A stretch of DNA of 64,000 nt from Molossus alvarezi (taxonomy: Eukaryota; Chordata; Mammalia; Chiroptera; Molossidae), in contig CM073887.1 of the NCBI GenBank assembly GCA_037176705.1, positions 22,571,501 through 22,635,500 on the forward strand, written 5' to 3'. The position numbers and the translations under genes were made by a program. The notes beneath the pieces were generated by a model. The model saw nothing but the letters and a program-made list of their open reading frames with translations, did no database searches and was not told where the DNA came from. Below, in pieces: positions 40,501 through 55,000 of the stretch (its first letter is position 1; every line of letters begins with the position of its first letter).

Positions 40501-43500
40501 TATTTAGAAAATCTAAAAAATCTAACACTGGCACTTTCCTAACCTAAAATTTCCCCACATATATCTGAAATCCAATCCAAATGTTTGAGGCCCAAACTCA
40601 ACCCATTTTTCTCATGAGTGTTTACAAAAGGAAACAGTTGTAGCAGAAAGTCAGACCAGACTGCAGCAGCCCACTGCAACAGAAACCAGAATAGCTGGGC
40701 ATTAGCACAAACTAAGAAAAGTAAGTTAGACAAGAGGTGGCAAATAGTTTCTGTAAAGTGCTGAATAGTAAATATTTAGGGCTTGGGGTCCATACAGTGT
40801 CTGTTGGAAATACTCCACATTTTCGGTATAAACGCCGCCCTAGAATATATACAAATAAGTGAGAGTGGCTGTGTTTCAATAAAACTTTATTTTCAGAAAC
40901 AGGTCAGGCGAAATTTGGTTCTCAGGCTCTCTGTGTTTGGCTGACCCCTGCCTTAGATTAAACCGGCCAGTTCAAAAATGTTAGCAGCTAAAACAAAGCC
41001 ACTACATGTGATTTTATAAAATCACATTTTTTTCTGATTTAGCATTTGTTTTCAAACATAAATTTGTAGGGTACTATCTTCCAAACTAAGATACCTTATG
41101 ATAATAATGCACTGTCCTCTCACTGACAAAGAAAAAGATAGAATGAGTAAATCTTAAGAATGTTCAAATAACTAAAAGTTATTCAAACATCAAAAAAAAT
41201 GTATTTAAGAACTGACAATGTAGTCTAATATAATGGCAAAATATTCCAGAGTAATATCTATAATAGTCAATAAAATAAAACATTTAAAGCTGTACCAAAT
41301 TTATCATTTCTGTTCCTTCTACTCAATTTATAAATTATATATTTATATTCCTTAAGATAGAGTTATTAAATAAAATACAAGCAGCATAAACGATAAAAGA
41401 AATAAATTTTCCTACATTATTTGAAGTGCAAAATTTCAAGACAAATGACATAAAACTCCATAAATGGATAAGCCACAAACTGGCAGAAGACATTCATAAA
41501 CAATGTAAATGGTTAAGACTAAGAATGTATAAAGAACACCCACGAAACACCAAGAAAATACAAATTAGTATTATGGTGGTAGACTGGCAGTGTGGCTCAA
41601 TGTATTGAACATTCTCCTATGGACTGAGAGGTCCCAGTTCAATTCCAGGTCAGGGCACATGCCCAGGTTTCGAGCTCCATCCCCAATAGGGGGCATACAG
41701 GAAGCAGCCAATCGATGTTTCTCACATCGATGTTTCTATCTCTCTCTCCCTTCCTCTCTTTCTAAAAAATCAATAAAAACATATTTTAAAAAAATATTAC
41801 GGTGGTATAGCATTTAAAATTCATCCAATTTTCAAATTTTTAAAACTCCAGCCATACCAAGTGATGAAATAATAAAAAGCAATGAGAACTTATTGCCGGC
41901 GAGAATGTAAACTGATATATCACTTTGGAAAAGAATTTCAATTATCTTATAATGTTCAACACCTACATCTTAAAAGTCGACAATTCCACTTCTAGGAATA
42001 CACAGAGAGAGAAAAACTTCCAAATCTATACAAAATATATCAAAAATGCTCATCAACTGGTAAATGGGTAAAGTCATACCATGGAATGCAATACAAATAG
42101 AAAATAAACACAACTACACAGGTCAATATGAATGAATCTCAAACAATAACAACTAAAAGCAGTAAGTTGCAGAAAAATTATGATTTCATTTAATATGATT
42201 ATCATTTATGTTAAGTATAAACATGAGAAACAGAATTCTTTATTGTTTTGAGTTGTGTGTGTGTGTGTGTGTGTGATGTTTAAAATATACGTAAGACATA
42301 GAAATAACAAAAACACCAAAAATTCAGATTAGTGGGGGATGTGGGGGCTAACAATGGTAGAAAAAGCAATTGGGATGGGAAACCCAATTTCATAAACAGT
42401 CATAGGTACATTATTCTTTATACCTTTTGGTATGTTTAGAATATTTCATTTAAATTCTAAACAAATGTTATATATAAATCCTAATATACAATGGCTTAAG
42501 TTTAAAAAAAAAGAAAAGATTAGTAGATTCTTCCAAACCAATTTTTTTAACTGACTGAAACATGACCATAGGGCAAACATCAGCCAGGGCTTTCCTGTTT
42601 ATTCAACCACTTTACATACAGAAATAACCTCTCATCTTTGAATATACTGCGCCACCTTGTGTTCAAAAGCTTTGAACCACTATACAAGTCAAAGTACAGT
42701 ATCTGAAAACAGATACTCGAAATATGCTGTTTCAGGAGGTTTCACTTTATTGGGTTAAGAACACACTAAAATGACATTTGGGGGGGAAAAGCATTTGTTT
42801 ACGAAGAAATTGGAAATACTTTATATTTATTTTTAGTTATTCCCTGCTTTATTCATCTCACTTTCAGAGAATAATCTGCCTTTTTTTCCTTGATTTTAAA
42901 TGTTTTAAATGAGTAAAACTAAAAAACATAGACATTTAAAATGCTAAATTATACTTTCATAAAGAAACTTACCTTTGAATGTGTAATTGATAAGGTGTCT
43001 ACCCACACACGCCAGCCACCCCACTCATACTTGACTGCATGGTAAAGTAGGATTCTGAATATGGCATATACCATTTCTGTTATCTTTTGCTCATCAGAAT
43101 TCTTAGGATTAAAGTAGCAGAGAGAAAGCATCCACTCTTGCCACACAGAACACTGGAGCAAGCTCCTGAAAATTATAAGAGAACACTAAATTACTTAAGT
43201 CATCTGAAAGAATTCTAAAAAGTAAAAGTTCAAAACAAAATAAACAAAACACCCACTTTTATGTATGTATTCAAAACAAAGAATGTGGTACTGAAAACTC
43301 AGTTTAACTATATGGTATATTACTTATATACCCTTAATGACAAAAGCATATGGAAAATTCATTTCACAGTGTTTTGTGAAGCCATTTTTCTTAGAACAAA
43401 TGGGCTTATTCAAAGCTGGACTTGAATATTGCAAATAAATACTTTCTCGTATGCTTACCTTCTGTTTTCTCTACTGTTATTAAAAAGTTTAATCATGTCA

Positions 43501-46500
43501 GAAAGAAAGGCTCTGCGAACCTCCATGCTCTCTGGGCACTGCGGAGAATTGCGAAGTAGGGTCGCAATTACTTTTAGTATTTCTGTAAGACAATTCATAA
43601 ATTAGTAAAAAACCAGGGCACTATAAAATTTTCATGATGAAAGATCATCAATTTATCGCAATTTGTTTCATTCCCGATATAAATGTCTACTAAAAACATC
43701 CTCTTTTTGTTATAAAAACATCGTCATCTGCCGAAAAGAATGACAATACATTCATTAGCAAGCATCCATAAGACAGAATGCTTTTAAATTTCACTATTAG
43801 AATGTATAAAAGTAAAGTTGAATGTGACTTTATTTATTTATTATTTATTTATTTTTGTTAATCCTCACCAGAAGATATTTTTCCATTGACTTTTAGATAG
43901 AGTGGAAGGGAAGGAGGGAGACAGAGAGAAAAACATTGATGTGAGAGAGTCATTGATTAGTTGCTTCCTGCACAACCCCAACCAGGGCAGGGGATCAAAC
44001 CTACAATGCAGGTACGTACCCTTGACCAGGAATTGAACCTGTGACCCTTTGGTCAGTGGGCCAATGTTCTAACCACTAAACCAAACCAGCTAGGGTGTAA
44101 AGTTGAATTTTAAAAGGTTATAATAAATCAAGTTAAATTATGAACAAATTAAATGATGATGGTAAATCTACTAACACTAACAACTCTCCCTAATCTCTGC
44201 AAATTATTAAAGTTTATCTTAAAAAATATAACATCCGCCCTGGCCAGTTTGGCTCAGCGGTTAGAGCATCCGCCTGCGGTCCGGAGAGACCCAGGTTCGG
44301 TTCCCGCTAAGGGCACGTACCTCGGTTGCAGTTTGTCCCCGGCCCTGGTTGGTCGTGCAGGTGGCAGCCACTCGATGTGTCCCTTTCACATCGATGTTTC
44401 CCTCTCTCTCTCTCTCTTCCTCTCTCTCCCTCCCACTCTGTCTGTACAAAAAATGGAAAAATGTCCTCGGATGAGGATAAAAAAATATATATATATAACA
44501 TCCCCCATCCCCTGCCCCCTACCCAGTAGGTGAGGCTCAATGGACTGCACAAAGTCCCATGGACTAAGAGGTCCAGGGTTTGATTCCCAGGCAGGGCACA
44601 TGCCTGGGTTGGGGGTGTGCAGGAGGCAGCCAATCGATGTTTCTCACATCAGTGTTTCTATCTCTCTCCCCCTTCCTCTGTCTCTAAAAAAAAAAAAAAA
44701 AATCAACACCCTTATAATCTAAAAATCTCAGAAAAAGATGCCCTGGCCAAGTGGTTCAATACCTAGAGCATCAGCTCAAGAACCGAAGGGTTGAAGGGTC
44801 GATTCACAGTCAAGGGAATGTACCTGGGTTGCAGGTTAAATCCCTAGCCGCGGTCGGGGAGAATGCAGGAAGCAACTAATCTCTCTCACATCAATATTTC
44901 TCCTTCTCCTCCCTCCTTTCCTCATTGTCCCCCCTACCTCCCTTCCACTCTATCCAAAAAATCAATGGAAAAATACCCTTAGGTGAAGATTAACCAAAAA
45001 ATATATAAAAAGTCAAATTAGCCCTGGCCGGTTTGGCTCAGCGGTTAGAATGTCGGCCTGTGGTCCAGGTTCCCACTAAGGGCACGTGCCTAGGTTGCAG
45101 TTTGTCCCCAGCCCTAGTTGGGTCATGTGGGTGGCGGCCACTTGATGTGTCCCTTTCACATCGATGTTTCTCCCCCCCCGCCACTCTCTCTGAACAAAAA
45201 ATGGAAAAATGTCCTCGGGTGAGGATTAAAAAAAAAAAAAAGTAAAATTAGATATAAAGAAAAAACCACCAAAGGAAATTAAAACCTATTCAATACCCTA
45301 AATAAATACAAATAAAACTGCTCTTAATGGTCTTAAATAAAGTGCTGTCAAAATATTTTTAAGATAGCCCTAGCCGGTTTGGCTCAGCGGTTGGAGCGTC
45401 AGCTTGCGGTCCTGAGAGACCCAGGTTCGGTTCCCACTAGGGGCGCGTACCTCGGTTGCAGTTTCCCCCGGCCCTGGTGGGTCGTGCGGGTGGCAGCCAC
45501 TCGGTGTGTTCCTTTCACATCGATGTTTCTCTCTATATATCTGTTCCTCTCTCTCCCTCCCACTTTACCTGAACGAAGAATGGAAAAATGTCCTCTCCTC
45601 GGGTGAGGATAAAAAAATATATATATATTTTTAAGATAACTTTTTTTTATTTAAATTATTGGAATGACATTAGTGTCTAAATTTTTTATACTTGGCTTTA
45701 AGAAATGAAATTCTTTAAATATATGTTTAAATCCAGATTTTTAAAACCAAAACCAAAAAACATTTATAACTTTGCATTTAAAACTAAATAAATCAAATTT
45801 TTACCCAGTTAAGAATTTAGAAGTTATAAGGCAGCCTTTGCCAAGGTTTTTGGTGATTCTGAAGCAGTAAGTTCAAAACAGCAAATATAAAGATACTTTA
45901 GCATACAATTAACCACATTTGGGGAATAATTTCTTAATTCTCCTTATGAAAATTAAAAATTTCTCTAACTAAACAATGATTATAATGACAATGATAATCA
46001 AAATAATGATAGTGATTATGATGATAATAGCCACTAATTTTTAGGATGTAATATTGGGAGGTGCTGTTTTAAGAAAATACACATATTAGCATATGTAATC
46101 CTTATACAATGATAGCTACATTCTATATTATCCCAAATTTAGAGATAACTAAGGCACACAGAAATTAAAGTAATTTACCCATAGTCACAAAACTATCAAG
46201 ATATGTGGACAAAACTAAAAGCCAAGCAGCCTATGTTTTAAACACCATACTATATACTGCCTGTCTTTTCTGGGAGAGAATATTATATAAATGATAATAT
46301 TCTAAAATTTTTACTTCAGTAAGTCATCTTCCCCATAACCACATAAAATATATTTTCAAGATTTTTTCCTTGAAGTCTAAGAAAAATTAAATTTCAGAGA
46401 CATGTGTTTTTAAACCTAAAACTAAAATAGAATACCACAAACACAACTCACCACATAAAAAGTAATTAGATTTCAAAACTCTACAAACCAGTTATTTAAA

Positions 46501-49009
46501 TGTCAATAATTTTAAAAAGCAAGATAAAAAATGTATACTTTTGTACAAGTATTTAAGAATTTTATATATAAAAAACTATTAAGCAGACTAAGTTCATAAA
46601 CAATAAAGTAGGTAGTTTTCTATTTCAAATTTGGTATTCTTAAATTGACAGTACTTTAAGATGATAGTTGCCTCCATGGTTCATATAATTCAGCCTGACA
46701 TCACTAAATAGTGCAATCAAAACTTTACTGAAAATCTGAACATACATTAAATCAAGATCTTATGTATACAGGTCTTCAAAATCTCTCTATAAACATTTCC
46801 ACATAACCTAAGGTCAATTTGAAGTTAAATTCAACATTAAACACAAATAAAACTAATATCATCTCACTGCCTGTAATTAAATATTCTTCAATGTGTTTTT
46901 AACAATATTAACCTTAGGTTTTTCTTCGTTTAAAAGTACAAAAAACAGGGAGCGGGGGTAGGGGAATCAGGAGAAATGGGTTAGGGTGCTCATTCAAAGG
47001 GTACAAATGTCCATTTATAAGTCTAAGAACTTAGGTGACTAAGTTCTGAAGATGCAGTACACAACACGGTGACCATGGTGACCAACACTGTACTGTATAT
47101 CTGAAAGTTGCTATGGGGGATCTTAAATGTTTTCACCACACATACACACTAAAAATTTTAACTCTGAAGTGACAGATGTGTTATCTAACCTTATTGTGGT
47201 AAATTATTACACAATATACACATATACAAAATCATTAAGTTAAACACCTTAAACTTACACAATATCTCAAAAGAAAATTTTTTTTAAAGCATGTTAAATA
47301 CATACGAGGATTTTGTATCTTTACTGAAGAATCAGGATCTGGATGCTGTTTATGTATCACCTGCGTACAAATCTGTTCTATAAGAATCTACAGAAGTAAA
47401 ACAACAGACAGAATTATAATAATCACTGTATTACCATCACCATTAATGACCTTAATTACACAGTCCAATATTGTCATGGTAATATTTTCTACTTTATATT
47501 AAATGATTCCAATGCTGTAATTCTAGTTTTACCTAATCAAAAAATGAGACATTAAATACTCAATACAATGGAAGATACAATTTAAAAAGGAAGACTACAG
47601 CCCTGGCCAGTTTGGCTCAGTGGTAGAGCGTCAGCCCGTGGACTGAGTCTCAGGTTCAATTCCGGCCAAGGGCACATACATCAGTTGTGGTTCATCCCCG
47701 CCCTGGTCTGGGTCATGCGGGAGGCAACCAGTTGATGTGTCCCTCTCAAATCGATATTTCTCTCTCTCTCCCTTTTTCTCCCTCCCACTCTGTCTGAAGA
47801 TAAATAGAAAAATATCTTCAGGTGAGGATTAAAAATATATATATAAAGAAGACTACATGCTTAATAATTCATATATTAATAGATTTAAGATGCAGCTACA
47901 TCTCATTTATATGAGTACTTTCAAAATTGTACAACAAACCTAAATGATCTTATTTTACCTATTCACTATCAACTCAATTATATAGGCATATTTATAATAA
48001 GAAATTAGTAAAATTAAATTCTAAAAACTAGATTCCTACCTCAAACAGGACATTATATGTGGTCATTGTGATGATGTTTGTGTGAAGCATGAGTCTTTCA
48101 GCTAACAATGAAAACAATCCATGTCCAAGCATGACTTCAGCCTTTCTTCTGTGATGACATAGAAATAATCAAATGCACAGTCATATTATCCAATATTATC
48201 CACTATTTAGTATGAACATGAATGAGATACAAAAATGTTTTTCACATTACCCACAAACTCTAACTCAACTCTCCCAATTTTCTTTGCCCTAGAACTTATA
48301 AGGCCACAAAATATTTAAAGAGAGAAAAACAAACTACAATATAAGCACAGTTAAAGTTTAAAAAATTACAAGACTAACTATGCCACAGTACGGCCAAAAT
48401 CTCCACCAAAATCTTCAGAGCAATTATTTATTAACTAGTTGCTACTCTCTGTCAGTACTGAGCTAAGCTCTGTTGTGAATGATAATCTAAAGCCCAGTAA
48501 GTAGTTAAGTGGAAAAACAATGTGGAAAAAAATATATATATATATATATTTTTTTAATGAATACCGTGAAGATAAATATACCAAAACTAAACTTTCAAGC
48601 AAAAATTTAGAAACTGAAGAATTATCCATTTTAACTCTATACCTGGGTTTGTCAAATTTTTTCTGCAAATGTCTATATAGCAAAAATGTTAGGCTTTGTG
48701 AACTATATAATAATCTATGTAACAACAACTCAGTATTACTGTTGTAATGTGAAACCTGCAATACATAATGAGCAAATAAATGATTGTGACTGTGTTAGAA
48801 TATAACTTTATTTATAGGCAGCCAGGGATTCAACATAAAAACCACAGTTTGCCCTGGCCGGTTTGGCTCAGCAGTTAAGAGCGTTAAGAGCAATGGCCTG
48901 TGGTTCAGAGAGACCCGGGTTCGGTTCCCACTAAGGGCGCATACCTCGGTTTCTCTGGCCCTGGTTGGTCGTGCGGGTGGCAGCCACTCGATGTGTCCCT
49001 TTCACATTG

Positions 49010-49050
<41 letters not shown>

Positions 49051-52000
49051 TCTCTCTCCCTCCCACTCTATTGAACAAAAAAAAGGAAAAATGTCCTCGG
49101 GTGAGGATTAAAAAAAAAAAAACACAGTTTAACAACACTTTTCTACCATCAAAATTATTAATTTTCATAATAAACCAATTCTGGTACAAGAAACAATGGG
49201 TAAGATATAAATGTCTGCATTCAGTTAAAAAAAAATGAAACGTGTCTAGTATCCAGGTTAATATGGCAGTTTTATAGTACAGGTAAAGCAAACAATGACC
49301 AAGTCACCTGAAATGAAGTCTCCATTGTATCTAGAATTCAATTTAAACAAATGCATTCCCAAAATAAACAAAAATAAATGAAATTTTTAAATAACTGGCA
49401 TAGAAGGCAAACAATATACTCCTACTCCCTCTTTATTTTTAATGTGTACAAACAAGATTAAATTTCAAGCATTTTATAAATAAAAATAAATAAGAGACTA
49501 CTTATTATAAAATAAATAATATTCTACAGTTCATTTCATATTTCATATATACTCACTTTGGAGCCAGGTGTTTTAAAAAATAGCCTACTGCCTTGAGAGC
49601 TTGCACTCTGATTCCTTCACTTGTTGATGCCAAAAGTTTATAGATTACGCTGAATAAATTAAAATTAAGAAAAAATTACTCTGAGTATAGTATTCAAAAT
49701 ATTTAAAAATATGTGTAAATTATTTCATAGTCATATGACTATAAATGTAATTTCAAGATATGGATGAAATTAATATACATTAATAACATTTTAAAACATT
49801 TATCAACTTTATATTGTCTTTAAAAACCCAACTTTTGCCTGGCTCGTGTTGTTCAGTGGTTGGGTGTCAACCCATGCACCAAGAGGTCACTGGTTTAATT
49901 TCCACCCAGTCAGGGCACGTGCCCAGGTTGTGGGCCGGATCCCCAGGGGAGGGCATGCAGGAGGCAGCCAATCAATGTTCTCTCTCATCAATGTTTCTGT
50001 CTCTCTCTCCCTCCTCCTTCCTCTCTAAAATCAATAAAGGAAAAAAACCCACTGTAATATATAAAAACATATATAGATTAAGTGAACGAAGAAAAACATA
50101 CCATGCTAATGCTAATTAAAAGAAAGCAAAAGTAGTTATATCAATTTCAGACAGAACAGACTTCAAAGTAAGGAAAGTTATCAGAGATAAAAAAGGGAAT
50201 TACATAATGATAAAAATGGCAATCCTCCAAGAAGAAATAATAGTCCTTAACCTGTGTATTCCTTACAATAAACTATAAAAATATGTGAGGAGAAATAAAT
50301 TAATTCACTGTCATAGTAAGAGACTTCAAACATCCCTTTCTCGGAAATGGACAGACCCATCAGGCAGAATTCAGTAAGTACACTGGTGAATTCAACAATA
50401 CCATCAATCAATTGGATATAACTGCTATGAATAGACTACTGCATCCAACAACAGCAGAATACACATTTTTCTCAAGCTCACATGGAACATTCACCAAGTA
50501 GATCGCATTGAGGGCCATAAAATATACCTAAGTAAATGTAAATATCAGAAATCCTATAATGTTTGTAGTTAGAGCAAAATGGGATTAAACTAGAAATCAT
50601 TACAGAAAGATAACTGCAAAATTCCAAAATACTTGGAGATTAAACAACACATTTCTTAATAACATGTAGGTCAAAGAAGAAATCTCAAGAAAAATTAGAA
50701 GTGTTCTCAATTAAATGAAAATAAAAACACAACTTATAAAAAATTATACAGCAAAAGCTATGCTAATAGAAAAATTTCTAGCACTGAAAGCATATACTAA
50801 AAAAGAAGAACTAAAAGCAATAATATACCCTAGAAAACTAAAAAAAATGCTTAAAATTGAATCCAAAGTAGTATAAGTAGTAGAGTACAAATCAACAAAA
50901 TTAAAAACAGTAAAATAATATAGAAAATCAACAAAACCAAAAGCTGATTCTTTAAAGATAATAAAATCCATAAGCATCTAGCCAGCCTAAGCAAAAAAGA
51001 AAGAGGACACAATTTACTAATATCAGAAATGATAATATCACTATAGATCCCATGGACAAATAAAGGGTAGTAAATTACAATGAATTCTATGCCCACAAAT
51101 TCTATAACCTTGATGAAAGAGATCAATTCATTGAAAGACACAATCTGCAAAAACTCAAAGAAGAAAAAAATAGGTCATCTGAATAGGCTTATATCTACTA
51201 AAGATATTGAATAAATAATTAATAACAGTCCAAAAAGGAAAGAACAAGCCAGATGGGTTCAATGGTGAATTCTAGCAAACACTGAAGAAATAACTTAAAT
51301 CAATTCTCTACAGTATCCTTCAAAGAATAGAAAAAGAAGAAATACTTGTTAACCCTTTCTATGAGGCACCATTACCAGAAAAAGACATAACAGAAAAATG
51401 ATAGACCAAGATCCCTTAACAAAGAAGATTTTTTAAATTCGTAAAAAAAATATTAAAATCCAAAAAAAATACTGAAAGAATTATATATCATGATCAAGTG
51501 AGATTTATCCAAGGCATGCAAGGCTAGTTCAACAATTGAAAATCAATTAATGTAATCTATCACATGAACAGAGAAGAAAAACACTAATCATATCCAGTAT
51601 ATGTAGAAAAAGTATCTGACAAAATCCAACATCCATTCATATTAAATACTCTAGAAACTAGAAATAAAGGAAAACTTTCTCAATTTGATAATGACTATCT
51701 ACAAAAAACCTACTGCTAACATTATACTTAAAGGGAAGAAACTCAAAACTCTCCCACAAGATTAGAACAAGACAAGAATGCCATCTCTCACCATTCCTCC
51801 TCAACATCATATTAGAAGCTCTTGCTGATGCAATAAGGCAAGAAAAGAGGGAAAATGGTACACAAATTGTGAAGGAACACATAAAACTGTCTGTTCACAG
51901 ATGACATAACCATCTATAAAGAAAGTCTAGAAGAACTGACCAAAAATAAAATCATGGAACTAAAAAGAGATTCTAGCAAGGTTACAGAACACAAAGTTAA

Positions 52001-55000
52001 TATATGACAGTCAATTGCTTTCCTATATACCAACAATAAACAAGTGCAATATGAAATTAAAAGCATAATAGCATTTACATTAGCAACCAAAAATGAAAAA
52101 CTCAGATATATATCAACCAAAACATGTACAAATCTGTATGAGGAAAACCAAAACTGATGAATACAATCAACGGACCACATAAATGAAAAGAAAATCCATG
52201 TGCATGGATAGGAAGACTCAATATTCTTAAGATCTCAGATCTTCCAGAATGATTATAGATTCAATGCAATTCTAATCAAAATCCTGGCAAGTTATTCATG
52301 GACATAAACAAACCACCCTAAAGTTTATAGGAAGAGCAAAAACCCACAGTAGTCAACACAATGTTGAAAAAGAAGAACAGCCCCAGCCAGTTTGCTCACT
52401 GGTTAGAGCATCAGCCTGCAGTCCAGAGAGACCCGGGTTCGGTTCTCGCTAAGGGCACGTACCTCAGGTGCAGTTTGTCCCCGGCTCTGGTTGGGTCATG
52501 CGGGAGGCAGCCACTCGATGTGTCCCTTTCACGTTGATGTTTCTCTCTCTCTCTTCCTCTCTTTCCCTCCCACTCTATCTGAACAAAAAATGGAAAAATG
52601 TCCTCGAGTAAGGATAAAAAAAGAAAAAGAACAAAATTATAAGATTGAAGCTACCTGAATACAAGATTTACTATAAAGCTACAGTAATCAAGACAGTGTA
52701 GCCCTGGCCAGTTTGGCTCAGCGGTTAGAGCGTCAGCCTGCGGTCCGGAGAGACCCGGGTTCGGTTCCCGCTAAGGGCACGTACCTCGGTTGCAGTTTAT
52801 CCCCGGCCCTGGTTGGTCGTGCGGGTGGCAGCCACTCGATGTGTCTCTTCACGTCGATGTTTCTCTCTCTCTCTCTCCCTCCCACTCTATCTGTACAAAA
52901 AATTGAAAAATATCCTCGGGTGAGGGTTAAAAAAAAAAAAAAAGACAGTGTAGTATGGGTGGGGTTAAAATTCAGAAATAGATCAAGCAACAGAATAGAG
53001 AGCCTAGATACAAACCCATATAAATAGTAAACCGATCTTTGACAAGGGAGGAACAAAGGCAAAACAATAAACCAAAGATACTATTTTCAACAAATGGTGC
53101 TGAAACAATTGGACATCCACATGCAAATAAATGAATCTAGACAGAAACCTTCATAAAGTTAACTCAAAATGGACCTAAATGTAAAATGTAAACTATAAAA
53201 CTCCTAGAAGACAACAGAGGAGAAAACTGAGATAATCTTGGAAATTGTGATGCCCTTTTAGATACACCAACAAAGAATGATCCAGCAAGAAATATGGACT
53301 TCATTAAAACTAAAAATGTCTGCTTTGCCAAAGACAACATCAAGACAATTGGAGCCCAGCTAGTGTGGCCCAGTGGTTGAGCGTCGACCAATGCACCAAG
53401 AGGTCACCAGTTCAATTCCTAGTCGGGGCATATGCCCAGATTGAGGGCCCAATCCCCAGTGGAGGGCATGCAGGAGGTGGCCAATTGATATTCTCTCTCA
53501 TCAATGTTTCTATCTCTCTCTCTCCCTCTCCCTTCCTCTCTCTCTCTCTGAAATCAATAAAGAAAAATATCTTTGAAAAAGAAAATTAAAAGACAAGACC
53601 AAGAGAAAATACTTGCAAAACAAACATCTGATAAAGGACTTATCCAATCAAAATATACAACAAACTCTTAAAACTCAACAATAAGAAAACAACATGATTA
53701 AAAAGTGGGACAAATTGCCCAGCCGGTGTGGCTCAGTGATTGAGCATCGACCCATGCACCAAAAGGTCATCAGTTCAATTTCCAGTCAGGGCACATGCCC
53801 GGGTTGCGGGCTCAATCCCCAGTAGGGGGCGTACAGGAGGCAGCCAACAGATGTTACTCTCTTCAATGTTTCTATCTCTTTCTCCCTCTCCCTTCCTCTC
53901 TCTCTAAAAATGAATAAAAATAGATATTCTTTTGAATGGGCTAACTTTGGCCAGTTAGGCTCAGCGGTTAGAGTGTCAGGCCACAGACCAAAGAGTCATG
54001 GGTTTGATTCATAGTCAAGGGCACCTACCTCGGTTGCAATTCAATTCCCAGCCCTGGATGGGTTCTTGCAGGAGGCAACCAATCAATGTGTCTCTTTCAC
54101 ATTGATATTTCTTTCTCTCTCTCTTCCTCTCTCTCCCTCCCACTCTATTGAACAAAAAGTGGAAAAATGTCCTCGGATGAGGATTAAAAAACAAACAAAC
54201 AAGGAGATATCACTACACACGTATTAGAATGACCAAAATCCAAAAGATTTGGAACACCCAATGCTGGTGAAAATAAGGAGGAGCTACAAGAACTCTCATA
54301 CATTGCTAATGAAAAGGCAAAATGGTACAGCCACTCTAGAAGACAGTTTGGCAGTTTCTTACAAAACTAAATATACTCTTCCCCTAAGATTCAGTGATCA
54401 TACTTATTGGTATTTCCCCAAAAGAGTTGAAAACTTGCATCCACACATGCATGTTTATAGCAGCTTTATACATAATTGCCAAAACCTGCAAGCAACCAAG
54501 ATGTCCTTCAGTCATAAATGAACTGTGTAGAGCAAAATAATGAAATATAATTCAACCCTAAAAGAAATAAACTATCACAGAGTAACCTAAAATGGATATT
54601 ACTAAGTGAAAGAAGCCAATCTGAAAAGGCTACTGTATGACTCCAACTATATAATATTCAGGAAAAGGAAAAACTATAGAGATAATAAACTATGGAGACA
54701 GGGCTGGGAGAGGGAGAGGGAGGGCAAGGAGGATATCTAGGCAGAACACAGAAGACTTTTAGAGCAGGGAAAATACTCTGCACGATACCCTAATTACAGA
54801 TACATGTCATCATACATTTGTCAACATAAAGGATTTGTAGTAGACAATAAATGTGAGAAATTTATTATAACTAGATCATTACATTAGTTACTATAGCTGA
54901 TCATCCAGCAAAATAGTTGTTAAACCTTTGATGTGGCTCAGTTGGCCGAGACTCCTCCCATGCACTAAGAGGTCAGCGGTTCAATTCCTGTTCAGGGCAT

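Larger units (their letters stand above)
41430..42480 (+). mobile_element. Decayed L1 end, split by a SINE
   Basis: CATAAATGGATAAGCCACAA, AGAATGTATAAAGAACACCC then CAATTCCACTTCTAGGAATA and AACTGGTAAATGGG match L1 ORF2 3' text. A GT repeat lies at 42256-42275. Confidence 0.7.
28022..42972. other. LRBA intron, 15 kb (largest in window)
   Basis: Holds nine SINEs, several L1 tails, two hAT-type DNA relics, a GC-rich block (29462-30240), a purine tract (36840-37420) and a decayed L1 end (41430-42480). 28022-28760, 30250-31240, 34640-35640 and 37450-38370 show only AT-rich unique sequence. Confidence 0.75.
43583..47305. other. LRBA intron, 3.7 kb
   Basis: Contains six SINEs, five of them head-to-tail between 44237 and 45628, then a MIR (46025-46265) and an L1 3' tail (46940-47290). 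Confidence 0.75.
50090..54870 (+). mobile_element. Decayed L1 body (ORF2-derived) with five SINEs
   Basis: Ordered L1 ORF2 text such as AGACAGAACAGACTTCAAAG, GATTTATCCAAGGCATGCAA and CAATTCTAATCAAAATCCTGG, ending in a 3' UTR. Frames are broken many times; no functional ORF. SINEs sit at 52380, 52701, 53353, 53717 and 53945. Confidence 0.85.

Noticed and set aside
50744..51150. Overlapping minus-strand ORFs
   Set aside because: Antisense of decayed L1 sequence.
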